The notes under the pieces are model-generated. The model saw nothing but the letters and a program-made list of their open reading frames with translations, made no database searches and was not told where the DNA came from. A stretch of 64,000 bases of DNA from Collinsella sp. (GTDB lineage: Bacteria > Actinomycetota > Coriobacteriia > Coriobacteriales > Coriobacteriaceae): NCBI GenBank assembly GCA_031294825.1, contig JAUMPM010000018.1:124001-188000 (forward strand), read 5' to 3'. The translations under genes were made by a program, and so were the position numbers. Shown piece by piece: positions 43,689-51,931 of the stretch (position 1 is the first letter of the stretch; the number at the start of each line of letters is the position of its first letter).

Positions 43689-46130
43689 CTACCCCAGTGA
43701 GCGGTTGAGGGAGCCGAGTTCATCGTTGCCCATGGTGCGCCACATTTGGAAGATGCAGCCACGCGCCAGGAAAAAGAAGCCGTTGTCGACCAACTGCACG
43801 GCAGCATCCGCCAGCTGGTTGGTCACGGCGGGCACTGGCGGCAACTCGAGTCCAGCCTTGCGGATGGTCTCGACCGCTTCCTCGAACGTCGGAGGCTCGC
43901 TGACGCCCATCTCGTTCATAAGGCCCTGCATTTCTTCCAGCGCGCTGCTGCCCGACTCCTCGCCGCGCGGCACCAGACGGTAACAAGCCAGCGCCAGGTC
44001 GAGCTGATCGCAATTCCAATAGGCAAACGCCAAGCGATAGAATAGGTAGCCGATTGCAGATCGATCGCTGGCAATACGTAGGCCGTGGCGCGCCACCTCG
44101 ATAATCTCGTCAAAGCGCTCCAGACGCGCAAGCACGTTGATGAGCGCAAAGTGCGATTGCATGGACGAGCGCGCCAGATCGTAAAGATGGCGCACTTCGG
44201 GCAGTGCTCGTTCAAAGTCCTCTTGCTCGGCGTAAAAGCTGCAGATCTCGTGCTGGGCAAAGTACAGCGCATCGGGCGCACGAAGGATCCGCACAGAGCG
44301 GTCTTCTTCCAACACCGGTAGCACCATGCGCACCAGCTGGTTATCGCAAAACTGCGTTTGAACCGGACCTGTCGCCAAAAGCTCGGCGACGGCGCACTTA
44401 GCCTCCAACTCCTCGACAAGACGGGAAAAGCCTTCAAAAGCACCTGTACGGTCGACTTTTGTCTGCTCGCGCAATTCAACAACACGGGCCACGTATGGGT
44501 CGTCGTCCTCTTCCATGACCTCCAACTCGTCAGCCGTATCGGCAAGCAGCAGATCGCGCAGCGCCGGCGGCAGCGTGCGATGGTCATCACGCGGACGAGC
44601 ATGAACCTCCGCAGGCTCAATCGTCTCCGGAGCGGTTGACTCATACGCCTCAAGCACACGCTTGCACGGCATATCGTCCATGTCCATGCTCTCAAGATCC
44701 TTGGCGACAGGCACGCAATCGGCCAGATAGGCCGCGCGCCCAAAGAAATACGTTGCGACAACGCGCTCGCCCTGCTCACTGTCGGGAGCAGCAATCTGCA
44801 CATAGCAGCGCGTGATGCAGGCGCCCGCGGCAAAACACGCTGCCGCAAGTGTGAGTGCCACGCGCGCATCGTGCTCCGCGGCCCAGATCGCACGCGTGTC
44901 CTCGTCCAGCTCGCGCCAGGCGTCATCTTGGGCGTCGTATTCACGTTGCGGCATGGCATCCACGACAGAGTGCCCAAACCGAACGAGCATAATCCCCTCG
45001 GCAACGTTTGCCCGATAGGTATAGTCGAGCCGCGTGACCACGTTGAGCGCCTCAACGATTCGCGCAAAACGCGTGCGCACGTCCCACTCGCCGCCCGGCT
45101 GGCACGAAACCGTTCCCGGCTTGGCCCACGGGTTATCGCTCGAAGCCGTATCGAGCAGTCGGGGAACATCGTTGGTCGTCTTGGCGATATGCCACGCATC
45201 AAAGAGCGCGCAGCCCTCAAGGCTCGGCGAGGATGCCGCGGGGGCCAATCCGGCCCCGATGCGCTCAAGGATGCCGGAGAGGCGGTTGAGACGGCACTCG
45301 ATGGCAAGCAGCATGTCAATCTCGTCCTGGTCCAACAGGCTACGATCAAAATTGAGATAGAAAATCTTTGAGCTATCAATGCGAGCCAGGCTCATCTCGG
45401 ACTTGGCAGCGATGGTGCGCAGGCGGGGCAAGTCAATTTCGCTCATAAGGGCGGCGGCATAGCGCTCGATACCGCTCGGATTCTCGGCATGGTCAACGCG
45501 GTAAAGCAGCGTCTCGATAGCATCGGGGAGCGGTGCCGTGTTAAAGCCCAAAAACACCTCGACCGGCTCGGACAACTTTACGAGCTTGATCTTGTCGACA
45601 ACGTTTTGCATACCCTCGTCGAGTCCGCCGGCGTCCGCCGTGTTCACAATAGCGCTTTCGGAGTTGGCAAATATCACGTAGCGCAAGAACATCGAGGCCA
45701 TGAACTCGCCGTAAGGAAGGGCGCGGGTCGAATTCCATGTCTCGTGGTCGGACTGCTCGCGCATGGGGCCTTCGGGAGAGCCGGCAGTTTGCGCACACGC
45801 GCGCATTGCACCGTTGGCTTCCCTTACCATAATCTCACCAATACCGGAATCCGACTCGTCAAGGACCAGCTCCATGTCGGGATCGTTGGGCAGCGGAGCC
45901 TCGCTGACGGGGCGGTCCACCTTGTACACCTCACCCGAAACGCTTACGTAGCCCAAAAGCGACACATGACTTTTGCCAACGAATTCGACGACATAACAAG
46001 ATTCATGCTGATCCTCGCCAAAGAGTTTCCAGACCACGCCATATGAGCGTCCCGCAGGCTGCTCGGGCATCGCCGGAAAGCGCTTCTTGGGATCGAGAAA
46101 CCTGAGCTTGTATGTCGGACGCTCTGCCAC
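43689..46130 (-). CDS. Large hypothetical protein with C-terminal TPR-like repeats
   Basis: The 813-residue soluble protein has no membrane helix or signal peptide. The N-terminal part is mixed alpha/beta without a recognised motif. Residues about 610-720 are helical repeats resembling TPRs (EDFERALPEVRHLYDLARS, ERFDEIIEVARHGLRI, CDQLDLALACYRLV). The C-terminus ends in a further helical segment. The GTG start at 46130 has AGGGTG 8 bp upstream. I do not recognise a family. Between tRNA-Ser and tRNA-Arg it stands alone. Actinobacterial scaffold or stress proteins of similar build exist, but no function can be assigned. Confidence 0.75.
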   Translation of the reverse strand: MAERPTYKLRFLDPKKRFPAMPEQPAGRSYGVVWKLFGEDQHESCYVVEFVGKSHVSLLGYVSVSGEVYKVDRPVSEAPLPNDPDMELVLDESDSGIGEIMVREANGAMRACAQTAGSPEGPMREQSDHETWNSTRALPYGEFMASMFLRYVIFANSESAIVNTADAGGLDEGMQNVVDKIKLVKLSEPVEVFLGFNTAPLPDAIETLLYRVDHAENPSGIERYAAALMSEIDLPRLRTIAAKSEMSLARIDSSKIFYLNFDRSLLDQDEIDMLLAIECRLNRLSGILERIGAGLAPAASSPSLEGCALFDAWHIAKTTNDVPRLLDTASSDNPWAKPGTVSCQPGGEWDVRTRFARIVEALNVVTRLDYTYRANVAEGIMLVRFGHSVVDAMPQREYDAQDDAWRELDEDTRAIWAAEHDARVALTLAAACFAAGACITRCYVQIAAPDSEQGERVVATYFFGRAAYLADCVPVAKDLESMDMDDMPCKRVLEAYESTAPETIEPAEVHARPRDDHRTLPPALRDLLLADTADELEVMEEDDDPYVARVVELREQTKVDRTGAFEGFSRLVEELEAKCAVAELLATGPVQTQFCDNQLVRMVLPVLEEDRSVRILRAPDALYFAQHEICSFYAEQEDFERALPEVRHLYDLARSSMQSHFALINVLARLERFDEIIEVARHGLRIASDRSAIGYLFYRLAFAYWNCDQLDLALACYRLVPRGEESGSSALEEMQGLMNEMGVSEPPTFEEAVETIRKAGLELPPVPAVTNQLADAAVQLVDNGFFFLARGCIFQMWRTMGNDELGSLNRSLG

Positions 46131-46255
46131 GAAATATCACCCTGATCGGTCGTTGAGAGAAGGAGTGGTCGCGGATGGGCCGCGACACCTACTCGGAATC
46201 TTACACGAGTCGACAGGAAATCGTCCCTTTGGACGAAAGCACTCAAGCTGGCGCA

Positions 46256-46477
46256 AAAGAAAAGCCCCCGTTGCCGGGAGCTTTAAAATCAATTGGTGCG
46301 GCGTATAGGATTCCGCGCATCCGCTGCGCGGATCCGCACCGGCTTCGCCCGCCTGCCGGCGCGCTCGCCCGCGGGCTAAAAACGCTCCGCGTTTTCTTTA
46401 CGCCCGCGCCTCGACCGAGGTTCGAATCCATGCGGTGCTTACGTAAAAGAAAAGCCCCCGTCGCCGGGAGCTTTAAT
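46256..46477. repeat. tRNA-Arg-associated palindromic element with duplicated terminator and tRNA 3' end
   Basis: Plus-strand order: terminator copy (46256-46287); 3' end copy of tRNA-Arg (46294-46312); hairpin around CGCATCCG-CTG-CGCGGATCCG; hairpins; GCGGGC..AAAACGC-TCC-GCGTTTT..GCCCGC (46371-46407); T-arm-like GAGGTTCGAATCC (46417-46429); the working terminator (46445-46477). The order matches the tRNA-Ser and tRNA-Phe sites, and the AAACGC hairpin is nearly identical. Confidence 0.85.
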
Positions 46478-46483
46478 CTCAAA

Positions 46484-46560
46484 TGGTGCGGCGTATAGGA
46501 TTCGAACCTATGACGTTCTGATTCGTAGTCAGACCCTCTATCCAGCTGAGGTAACGCCGC
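46484..46560 (-). tRNA. tRNA-Arg (anticodon ACG), copy 1
   Basis: The gene has 77 nt with CCA encoded. The acceptor is GCGGCGT/ACGCCGC, the anticodon loop is CTACGAA in a TCTGA/TCAGA stem, and the T-arm is ATAGGTTCGAATCCTAT. The A34 would be converted to inosine. Confidence 0.96.
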
Positions 46561-46640
46561 AACGCACGGATTATTATGCACGTGACCCCTCGATGGGTCA
46601 AGCGACAATTTGGAAAAATTTTACGAAGTGATGATTAAGA

Positions 46641-46715
46641 CGCTCGCGCCTCGACCGAGATTCGAATCCATGGGATACCGCCATAAAAGAAAAGCCCCCG
46701 TTGCCGGAGGCTTCA
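46641..46715. repeat. Truncated tRNA element and terminator before the second tRNA-Arg
   Basis: CGCTCGCGCCTCGACCGAGA followed by TTCGAATCCATG repeats the right-hand end of the element at 46.4 kb, without its left part. A third copy of the AAAGCCCCCG terminator (46685-46715) follows. Confidence 0.75.
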
Positions 46716-46723
46716 AGTTCAAT

Positions 46724-46800
46724 TGGTGCGGCGTATAGGATTCGAACCTATGACGTTCTGATTCGTAGTCAGACCCTCTATCCAGCTGAGGTAACGCCGC
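46724..46800 (-). tRNA. tRNA-Arg (anticodon ACG), copy 2
   Basis: It is identical to the gene at 46484-46560 over all 77 nt, and its terminator closely resembles the one downstream of copy 1. The pair clearly arose by a local duplication that also carried a piece of the palindromic element. Confidence 0.96.
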
Positions 46801-46877
46801 AGCGCAAGACATATAAAACCACTTTAGCTTATTGGAGTCAAGCACAATCTCAAACTTTTTTGTGGAACGCAGTTTTG

Positions 46878-47255
46878 TCATGCTGCTCCGCATATACCGC
46901 TGTTCCCCGTACGATCGATTGGCTTTTCGATCACGTCGAACTTGGCATCAAGTTCCCTCAGGAGCGATCTCACCCGCTGGGCACAATCATAATCGGCAAA
47001 CGAGATGCTCAGCATGCGCGCGACCTGGTTGGAAGTCCCAACTCCATAGAAGTGCTCCAGCGCCACAAGTCCCTCGTGCGTCACAAAGGTCTCGGCCACA
47101 TGCGGCGACTCCTCAAAGCACCATTGTGTCAACGGACCCTCACTCGTCTGCCGAACCACCAGGCCGCCCATGCCAGACGGCTCACACGTTACAAGCAGGT
47201 ACTCCCCGCCCTCGTCGCTCTCAAATAAAACCACCCGATTATCAAACAGCTCCAT
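46878..47255 (-). CDS. Hypothetical 125-residue protein
   Basis: The small soluble alpha/beta protein has no recognised motif. The start MELFDNRVVLFES has a good ribosome site (AAAGGGG, 5 bp). Two cysteines lie near the C-terminus (NSGICGAA end). The gene stands alone between tRNA-Arg and serS. Codon use and the ribosome site support a real gene; the role is unknown. Confidence 0.7.
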   Translation of the reverse strand: MELFDNRVVLFESDEGGEYLLVTCEPSGMGGLVVRQTSEGPLTQWCFEESPHVAETFVTHEGLVALEHFYGVGTSNQVARMLSISFADYDCAQRVRSLLRELDAKFDVIEKPIDRTGNSGICGAA

Positions 47256-47381
47256 CGCGTCCCCTTTCTCTCGCTCTTATTTAGCAAAAACATAGCAGGT
47301 AGATGGCTGTATACAGAACAGTTGTTCGTGTGTTTTCTATTGAGCTGTCCGCACGGCATGGTATGGACCTGCGCACGAAAT

Positions 47382-47405
47382 AGGGCGCCCCCGAAGGAGC
47401 GCCCT
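47382..47405 (-). terminator. Terminator of serS
   Basis: AGGGCGC and GCGCCCT pair around a short loop, followed on minus by ATTTCG, 23 bp past the serS stop. Confidence 0.75.
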
Positions 47406-47428
47406 TGCATATTCCCTATGCAGCCAAG

Positions 47429-48712
47429 TTACGCGACTGGCTCGATCTTCTCGAGACCGCCCATGTAAGGACGCAGAACCTCGGGGATCGTGATGGTGCC
47501 GTCGGCGTTCTGGTAGTTCTCCAGAATGGCGGCCATGGTGCGGCCGGCCGGCAAGCCGGAACCGTTGAGAGTATGCAGGTAGCGCGAACCCTTGAAGTTC
47601 TCGGGGTCGCGATACTTGATGTTGGCGCGGCGAGCCTGGAAGTCACCGCAGTTGGAGCAGGAGCTGATCTCCTTGTAGGCGTTGTAGCTCGGCAGCCAGA
47701 CCTCGACGTCGTAGGTCTGACGGGCAGAGAAGCCCAAGTCGCCGGTGCACAGGCTAATCACGCGATACGGAAGGCCCAGCTGCTGCAGCAGGTACTCGGC
47801 CTCGGCGGTCATGCTCTCGAGCTCCTCGTCGGACTCCTCCGGCTTAGCGAACTTGACCATCTCGACCTTGTCGAACTCGTGCTGACGGATGATGCCGCGG
47901 GTGTCGCGACCGGCGGAACCGGCCTCCTCGCGGAAGCAGGGGGTGAAGGCGGTGTAGCGGCGCGGCAGGGTGTCGGCATCGAGGACCTCGCCGGCGTGCA
48001 GGTTGGTGAGCACGACCTCGGCGGTGGGGATCAGGAAGTTGTCGCCCGAGACGTGGTAGGCGTCGTCCTCGAACTTGGGCAGCTGACCCGTGCCAAACAT
48101 GGTCTGACGCTTGACGACGATGGGCGGCCACCACTCCTTAAAACCACGGCTGGTGTGCGTATCGAGGAAGAAGTTGATGAGGGCGCGCTCAAGACGGGCG
48201 CCGGCGCCACCGAGAACGGTGAAGCGGCTGCCGGAGAGCTTGTTGCCGCGCTCGAAGTCGAGGATGTCCAGATCGGTGCCCAGATCCCAGTGCGGCTTAA
48301 AGTCGAAGTCGAACTCGCGCGGGGTGCCCCAACGACGGCGCTCAATGTTCTCGTCCTCGTCCTTGCCGTACGGCGTGGCCTCGCAAGGAATGTTGGGCAG
48401 GTGAGCCATGAAGTCGTACTGCTCCTGCTCGAGAGCAGTACGGCGCTCGGCCAGACCGTCAATCTTCTCGTTGACGGCGAGCACGGCCTCCTTGGCGGCC
48501 TCGGCCTCGTCCTTCTTGCCCTCCTTCATCAGGGCGCCGATCTTCTTGGACTCGGCATTGCGCGTAGCCTGGAGCTCCTCGACCTCGGTGATGACGGCAC
48601 GGCGCTCGTCGTCGAGCTCAAAGAACTTCTCGCGATCCCAAGACGTCTGGCGGTTAGCCATGGCGACATCGATGGCATCGGGGTTCTCGCGAACAAACTT
48701 GATATCAAGCAT
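47429..48712 (-). CDS. serS: Seryl-tRNA synthetase
   Basis: The 427-residue class II enzyme has an N-terminal long antiparallel coiled coil (about 30-100) that reaches the long arm of tRNA-Ser. Motif 2 is [23 protein letters not shown], and motif 3 is [17 protein letters not shown]. The [10 protein letters not shown] segment is conserved. The ATG at 48712 has GGAGG 4 bp upstream; the longer frame to 48739 lacks a site. Confidence 0.97.
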   Translation of the reverse strand: MLDIKFVRENPDAIDVAMANRQTSWDREKFFELDDERRAVITEVEELQATRNAESKKIGALMKEGKKDEAEAAKEAVLAVNEKIDGLAERRTALEQEQYDFMAHLPNIPCEATPYGKDEDENIERRRWGTPREFDFDFKPHWDLGTDLDILDFERGNKLSGSRFTVLGGAGARLERALINFFLDTHTSRGFKEWWPPIVVKRQTMFGTGQLPKFEDDAYHVSGDNFLIPTAEVVLTNLHAGEVLDADTLPRRYTAFTPCFREEAGSAGRDTRGIIRQHEFDKVEMVKFAKPEESDEELESMTAEAEYLLQQLGLPYRVISLCTGDLGFSARQTYDVEVWLPSYNAYKEISSCSNCGDFQARRANIKYRDPENFKGSRYLHTLNGSGLPAGRTMAAILENYQNADGTITIPEVLRPYMGGLEKIEPVA

Positions 48713-48823
48713 TAGATCCTCCGGCGATATACATTCCATTTAGGTTGCAACCTTGTACATGTATGGGCAAGTATATACTTATGAGCGTTTACGACCCAAC
48801 TCAACTACGCAAGAAGGCACCCA

Positions 48824-48997
48824 ATGGACGCAGTTTTTTCCTTTTTGTTTGGCACCCGCACCGGTTTTGCCATCCTTTTCGCCGGCGGCATCCTGTTATT
48901 TGCGATTCTTGCCTTTGTAATGGAGAAGCGCACCCATAAGATGTACGTCGACCGCGGACCCAAGTCCGAGGATGAGGAAGACAGCTTCTGGGACTAA
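48824..48997 (+). CDS. Small single-span membrane protein (57 residues)
   Basis: The short gene encodes MDAVFSFLFGTRTG, then a hydrophobic helix (about 15-33), a basic patch (EKRTHK) and an acidic tail (SEDEEDSFWD). AAGAAGG lies 8 bp before the ATG, and TTGTAC/TATACT boxes lie about 55-80 bp upstream. It is divergent from serS. The stop codon overlaps the left arm of the family III palindrome. Topology is N-out/C-in by the positive-inside rule. No homologous family is recognised. Confidence 0.65.
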   Translation: MDAVFSFLFGTRTGFAILFAGGILLFAILAFVMEKRTHKMYVDRGPKSEDEEDSFWD

Positions 48998-49154
48998 CCT
49001 GCCAAAAAGGGACAGGTTTATTTTGGTCGGTTTTATCTGGGCAAACGCAAGCGCCCCGCAACTGGAATTGAGCCAGTTGCGGGGCGCTTTTCGCACATAC
49101 GACAAAACCGCAGGAAAAACCTGCCAAAATAAACCTGTCCCTAAATGGCAGGTT
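48996..49154. repeat. Family III nested palindrome with inner terminator
   Basis: The left arm 48996-49047 starts AACCTGCCAAAAAGGGACAG; the right arm is the complement of similar wording (49092-49154). They match over roughly 50 bp with some mismatches. The centre is a perfect GCGCCCCGCAACTGG/CCAGTTGCGGGGCGC stem followed by TTTT. It lies between the convergent small membrane protein gene and proC and touches both stop codons. The left arm recurs at 5172-5209. Confidence 0.85.
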
Positions 49155-49925
49155 TTACTGGAGAGTTGCGTCGATTGCCTTGACCAGGGCACTGCGCATG
49201 CCGGCGTCCTCGAGCGCAACGACGCCCTTGATGGTGGCACCACCGGGCGAGCATACGGCATCCTTCATCGCCGCAGGATGCTGGCCAGTTGCAAGCTGCA
49301 GCTTTGCCGTACCCAGCACCATCTGGCTCACAATGCGATAGGCATCGGCACGCGGGATACCGTGCTTGACCGCTGCATCGCCCAGGGCCTCGATTGCCAT
49401 GGCGACAAATGCCGGAGCGCAACCACCCACCGTGCCGCCCACAAACAGCAGGCTCGTATCGAGCTCGACGACGGTGCCAAGCTTACCGAGCAGGTCGAGC
49501 ACAACAGCACGCTGCTCGTCGCTGAGCGTAGAGGATTTCTCGCAGGCGATGACGCCCTCGCCCACCGAAACCGGCGTGTTGGGCACCGTCGAGATGTGCG
49601 CGACACCCGGCAGGACCTGCTCCCACTTGGCACTGTCCCAGGTCCAGGCAACCGACAGAACGACCTTTTTGGCAAGAGCATCCTTGAGCGGGACGAATAC
49701 CTTCTCGATCATGTACGGTTTGACCGCAGCGACCACGATATCGGATGCGGCGACAACCTCGGCGGCATCGTGGCAGGCGACCATGCCGCGCGCCTCGCAG
49801 CGCTCAACCAGTGCGTCGTAGCGACCCGCGCAGGCGCACATGTCGCTCGCAGCTACACCGGCAGCGATCCAGCCATCGGCCATAGCGCTCGCCATATTGC
49901 CAAAACCGACAAATCCAATCTTCAT
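49155..49925 (-). CDS. proC: Pyrroline-5-carboxylate reductase
   Basis: The 256-residue protein has the N-terminal Rossmann motif GFVGFGNMASAMADGW and the C-terminal family signature (SPGGATIKGVVALEDAGMRSAL). It reduces pyrroline-5-carboxylate to proline with NAD(P)H. The ATG at 49925 has AAAGGAC upstream. It is transcribed alone. Confidence 0.94.
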   Translation of the reverse strand: MKIGFVGFGNMASAMADGWIAAGVAASDMCACAGRYDALVERCEARGMVACHDAAEVVAASDIVVAAVKPYMIEKVFVPLKDALAKKVVLSVAWTWDSAKWEQVLPGVAHISTVPNTPVSVGEGVIACEKSSTLSDEQRAVVLDLLGKLGTVVELDTSLLFVGGTVGGCAPAFVAMAIEALGDAAVKHGIPRADAYRIVSQMVLGTAKLQLATGQHPAAMKDAVCSPGGATIKGVVALEDAGMRSALVKAIDATLQ

Positions 49926-49998
49926 GTCGCATAGTCCTTTCAGACACATTCCTCAAAACGAAAGGTATTGTCCCACGCCATTGTTTCGTATTGCCGAC

Positions 49999-50469
49999 CT
50001 ATTTGTGATACGGCTCGCCTCGGCTGATCTTGCAGGCGCGATAGATTTGCTCCAGCAGCACCACGCGCGCCAAGTTATGCGGCAAGGTAATACGTCCAAA
50101 GCTGAGCATCTCGTCGGCTCGTGCGCGCACGTCATCGCTCACGCCGTCCGATCCGCCAATCACAAAGGCGATGTCGCTATTGCCTCGCAGCATAAGATCA
50201 TCGAGCCGCGCCGAAAGCTCCTCGCTCGAGCGCTCTTTGCCCTCAATGGCCAGCAGGATCACATGCGCTCGAGGCGGCAGGGCTGCAAGTATCGCCGCTC
50301 CCTCCTTGTCGCGCGCGGCATCCACGCCGCCCGCCTTAGCCGGGTCGATATCGGCCACCTCGCGGATATCCACCTTGGCATAGGCACCTAGGCGCTTGGT
50401 GTACTCGGCGCACGCGTCCTTCCAAAAGCGCTCCTTGAGCTTACCGACGCAAACGACGGTGTATTTCAC
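49999..50469 (-). CDS. rlmH: 23S rRNA (pseudouridine1915-N3) methyltransferase RlmH
   Basis: The 156-residue SPOUT-class protein has the SAM knot signature AFVIGGSDGVSDDV and the terminal RACKISRGEPYHK ending in YHK as in the family. It methylates pseudouridine 1915 of 23S rRNA in 70S ribosomes. The GTG start at 50469 follows AAGGAG by 9 bp. It starts 6 bp past the stop of the SPFH gene, so they are cotranscribed. Confidence 0.96.
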   Translation of the reverse strand: MKYTVVCVGKLKERFWKDACAEYTKRLGAYAKVDIREVADIDPAKAGGVDAARDKEGAAILAALPPRAHVILLAIEGKERSSEELSARLDDLMLRGNSDIAFVIGGSDGVSDDVRARADEMLSFGRITLPHNLARVVLLEQIYRACKISRGEPYHK

Positions 50470-50475
50470 GCGTGT

Positions 50476-51414
50476 CTACTCCTTCGAGTCGTTTTGAACT
50501 TTGCTGGCTGTCAGCATCTGCTCGAACATCGAGGCCGACTGCGAGAAATCGCTCGGCAGCACGACCGTCGAGGTTTTACCCGTGCGAGCGAACTCCGTCA
50601 TCATCTCGGACCACTGCGTAAACATGAACAGCTGGTTGGCCTCGTCGTTACCGACTCCCGTCTCCTGGATGATCTCGAGCGAATCCTTGATGCCCAGCGC
50701 GATGGCCCTGCGCTGGTTGGCGATGCCCTCGCCCGCCTTTTCCATTGCCTCGGCCTCGGCGGTCGCCTCGGTGACGCGCTTGATGCGGTCGGCCTCAGCG
50801 AGCTCCTGTGCCGCAGCGCGCTTGCGCTGGGCAGCGTTGATGTCGTTCATGGAGTTCTCAACCTCGGTCGGCAGTGCGATTTTGGTGATGAGCGTCGACA
50901 CGAGGGTGAAGCCGTAGGCGGCCATCTGCTCGGAAACGGTAGCGTTGACATCCTTGGCGATGTCATCCTTCTTGGCAAAGACCTCATCGAGTGTGTAGAC
51001 GGGAATCGAAGAGCGCAGGGCGTCGGTGATGAAGTCACGCATCTGGTCGACGGGCTCCTGCAGCATATAGTAGCTCTTGTAGATGCCCGAATCTGCCGGG
51101 CCGGCGCCCATGTCATAGCTCACGTGGTACTGAGCAGAGACCTCAAGGCCGATGGTCACGTTGTCCTGGGTCTTAACGTCGATGCCAAAACCGTTTTTCA
51201 TGGTGCGCAGACTCACCGTGGCGGCCTTGCGGTCAATCACGGGTACCTTCATGTGGAAGCCCGCGTTGACGATGCGGTTGAACTTGCCTAAGCGTTCGAT
51301 GATCACAGCATGCTGCTGTTCAACGACATAGCAGGCGCTGGGAAGCAGCAGCAACAGAATGATGATGGGGATCAAAAGGCTGGTAAGGGCGGCGATGATA
51401 CCGGACAACAGCAT
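50476..51414 (-). CDS. SPFH/stomatin-like membrane protein
   Basis: The 312-residue protein has an N-terminal membrane helix (about 4-26), an SPFH/band-7 domain with VVEQQHAVIIERLGKF and the LPTEVENSMN segment, and a long C-terminal coiled coil rich in Ala and Glu. Family members form ring scaffolds in membrane microdomains and control proteases or protein quality. No NfeD or FtsH gene is adjacent. The ATG has GAGGAGAG upstream. Confidence 0.9.
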   Translation of the reverse strand: MLLSGIIAALTSLLIPIIILLLLLPSACYVVEQQHAVIIERLGKFNRIVNAGFHMKVPVIDRKAATVSLRTMKNGFGIDVKTQDNVTIGLEVSAQYHVSYDMGAGPADSGIYKSYYMLQEPVDQMRDFITDALRSSIPVYTLDEVFAKKDDIAKDVNATVSEQMAAYGFTLVSTLITKIALPTEVENSMNDINAAQRKRAAAQELAEADRIKRVTEATAEAEAMEKAGEGIANQRRAIALGIKDSLEIIQETGVGNDEANQLFMFTQWSEMMTEFARTGKTSTVVLPSDFSQSASMFEQMLTASKVQNDSKE

Positions 51415-51491
51415 GGTCTCTCCTCTGATAGGCACACGTTGGCATTAGGATACCCGTACGAAGCAACGACGTGACATCAACAAGAGGACCC

Positions 51492-51710
51492 GTGGTCAAA
51501 AAAGGCCAAATATGAGTACTGTTACCAGTTTAGTAACAGCGTATTTGGGTCAAAATCGCCTCGTTGAACCCGAGGTCTATCGAAATTACTTCATTTTGTC
51601 TCAAGGTTGAGCCAAATTAGCGTACATCTGTTGCGCAAAATGAGCAAAAATGGCTTCATGAAATGTCTCTATTTTCATGTCAGTACTCATCTTTACCACT
51701 TTTTGACCAC
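51492..51710. repeat. Long inverted repeat in the SPFH to tRNA-Leu spacer
   Basis: GTGGTCAAAAA (51492-51502) pairs with 51700-51710, and ATGAGTACTG (51512-51521) pairs with CAGTACTCAT (51681-51690), with imperfect pairing between. The 160-bp interior holds a GTTAC/GTAAC hairpin and AT-rich sequence unlike the GC-rich neighbours. The spacer 51415-51801 holds no gene; this element accounts for most of it. Confidence 0.7.
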
Positions 51711-51764
51711 AGGGACATCTACCGCGCGAAATCGATATGTCAAATCTGCCAAAACGGCCCATAA

Positions 51765-51795
51765 CAAAAAAGCTCCCATTGCTGGGAGCTCTTTC
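51765..51795 (-). terminator. Terminator of tRNA-Leu
   Basis: AGCTCCCA and TGGGAGCT pair and are followed by TTTTTT on the minus strand, 7 bp past the tRNA. Confidence 0.85.
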
Positions 51796-51801
51796 AATCA
51801 A

Positions 51802-51888
51802 TGGTGCGGGCGAAAGGACTTGAACCTTCATGGGGTTGCCCCCATACGGACCTGAACCGTACGCGTCTGCCAATTCCGCCACGCCCGC
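51802..51888 (-). tRNA. tRNA-Leu (anticodon CAG)
   Basis: The gene has 87 nt including CCA. The acceptor is GCGGGCG/CGCCCGC, the anticodon loop is TTCAGGT in a TACGG/CCGTA stem, a class II long variable arm is present, and the T-arm GAAGGTTCAAGTCCTTT is typical of Leu. No palindromic element accompanies this tRNA, unlike Ser, Arg and Phe. Confidence 0.95.
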
Positions 51889-51931
51889 GTGCAGGAATTA
51901 GAATAACGGAGCGCCACCGCGAACGCAAGAA

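Noticed and set aside
43290..43807. Short frames across tRNA-Ser, and similar ones across tRNA-Arg (46243-46893), tRNA-Leu (51601-51882) and tRNA-Phe (57764-58102)
   Set aside because: They are translations of tRNA genes, their 3' copies and terminators, a common annotation artefact.
51601..51882. 93-codon minus frame upstream of tRNA-Leu as a gene
   Set aside because: Its first 30 codons are antisense-free readthrough of the tRNA itself and the rest is palindromic spacer.
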